Source: Chloroflexota bacterium (lineage in GTDB: Bacteria > Chloroflexota > Anaerolineae > Aggregatilineales > Ch27). From it: a stretch of DNA of 64,000 nucleotides. The notes beneath the pieces were generated by a model. It saw only the letters and a list, made by a program, of their open reading frames with translations, ran no database searches and was not told the DNA's origin. How positions within the stretch are numbered: the first letter of the stretch is position 1; each line of letters begins with the position of its first letter. The translations under genes were made by a program, and so were the position numbers. The stretch spans positions 1 through 64,000 of the forward strand of contig JAIOAT010000010.1 in assembly GCA_019873685.1 (NCBI GenBank), given 5' to 3'. Shown piece after piece: positions 63,305-64,000 of this stretch.

Positions 63305-64000
<696 letters not shown>

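Overview
This is high-GC bacterial chromosome, densely packed with core genes on both strands and with no insertion sequence, prophage, CRISPR array, rRNA or tRNA that I could see. The gene mix suggests a Chloroflexota (Anaerolineae-like) genome. It includes a MurA with aspartate in place of the fosfomycin-target cysteine, RqcH/Rqc2, zinc-ribbon and FHA proteins, a TPR/zinc-ribbon protein, GT9-type glycosyltransferases, a very long FtsK and a SAM-I riboswitch on metK. The taxon is an inference; no 16S or marker alignment was possible.

Layout. 0.2-5.5 kb: an atypical histidine kinase, riboswitch-controlled metK, a small unknown protein, surE and a flippase-like membrane protein. 5.5-16.7 kb: a CslA-type glycosyltransferase, an aminotransferase, a beta-hydroxyacid dehydrogenase, a fused GT9-WecG/TagA glycosyltransferase, a membrane spermidine-synthase-like protein with a zinc-ribbon/FHA protein, a PfkB kinase, a lipoprotein and a second FHA protein. 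16.7-26.9 kb: ftsH, a secreted protein with a large internal duplication, a 1440-residue FtsK, lipA and a TVP38-type membrane protein. 27-35.3 kb: a dual CDGSH protein, then a long co-directional run: mutY with a complete Nudix box, a HAD phosphatase, a TPR/zinc-ribbon protein, GT4, an alpha/beta hydrolase, an unknown, and a ParA ATPase translationally coupled to a membrane protein.

35.4-43.9 kb (minus strand): cupin, solute-binding protein and a clan GH-A hydrolase; a GH4 glycosidase, galT and two small membrane proteins; a lipoprotein; an aminoglycoside-acetyltransferase-like gene whose 5' end is present twice in tandem; and a YjjX-type NTPase. 44-51.2 kb: rqcH, PPK2, a HEAT-like protein and a three-gene glycosyltransferase operon. 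51.4-64 kb: a coiled-coil protein, selB, malic enzyme with a CxxC-less thioredoxin-reductase-like flavoprotein, murA with a SAM hydrolase, a stand-alone SRA-like domain, an ABC transporter of the FtsX/MacB type, and the 3' end of rpoB.

Regulatory signals are fairly readable. Several genes have a TACAAT or TATAAT -10 box, often with an upstream TGN. Three genes (43921, 51195 and 59288, all minus) have the -10 exactly 7 nt before the start codon and no Shine-Dalgarno, which predicts leaderless mRNAs. Perfect hairpins with T-runs mark most operon ends. No single obvious novel defence or metabolic island is present. The best leads are the ParA/membrane-protein pair, the duplicated secreted protein, the lone SRA-like domain, the frameshifting tandem repeat in the acetyltransferase gene, and the double palindrome over the galT start.
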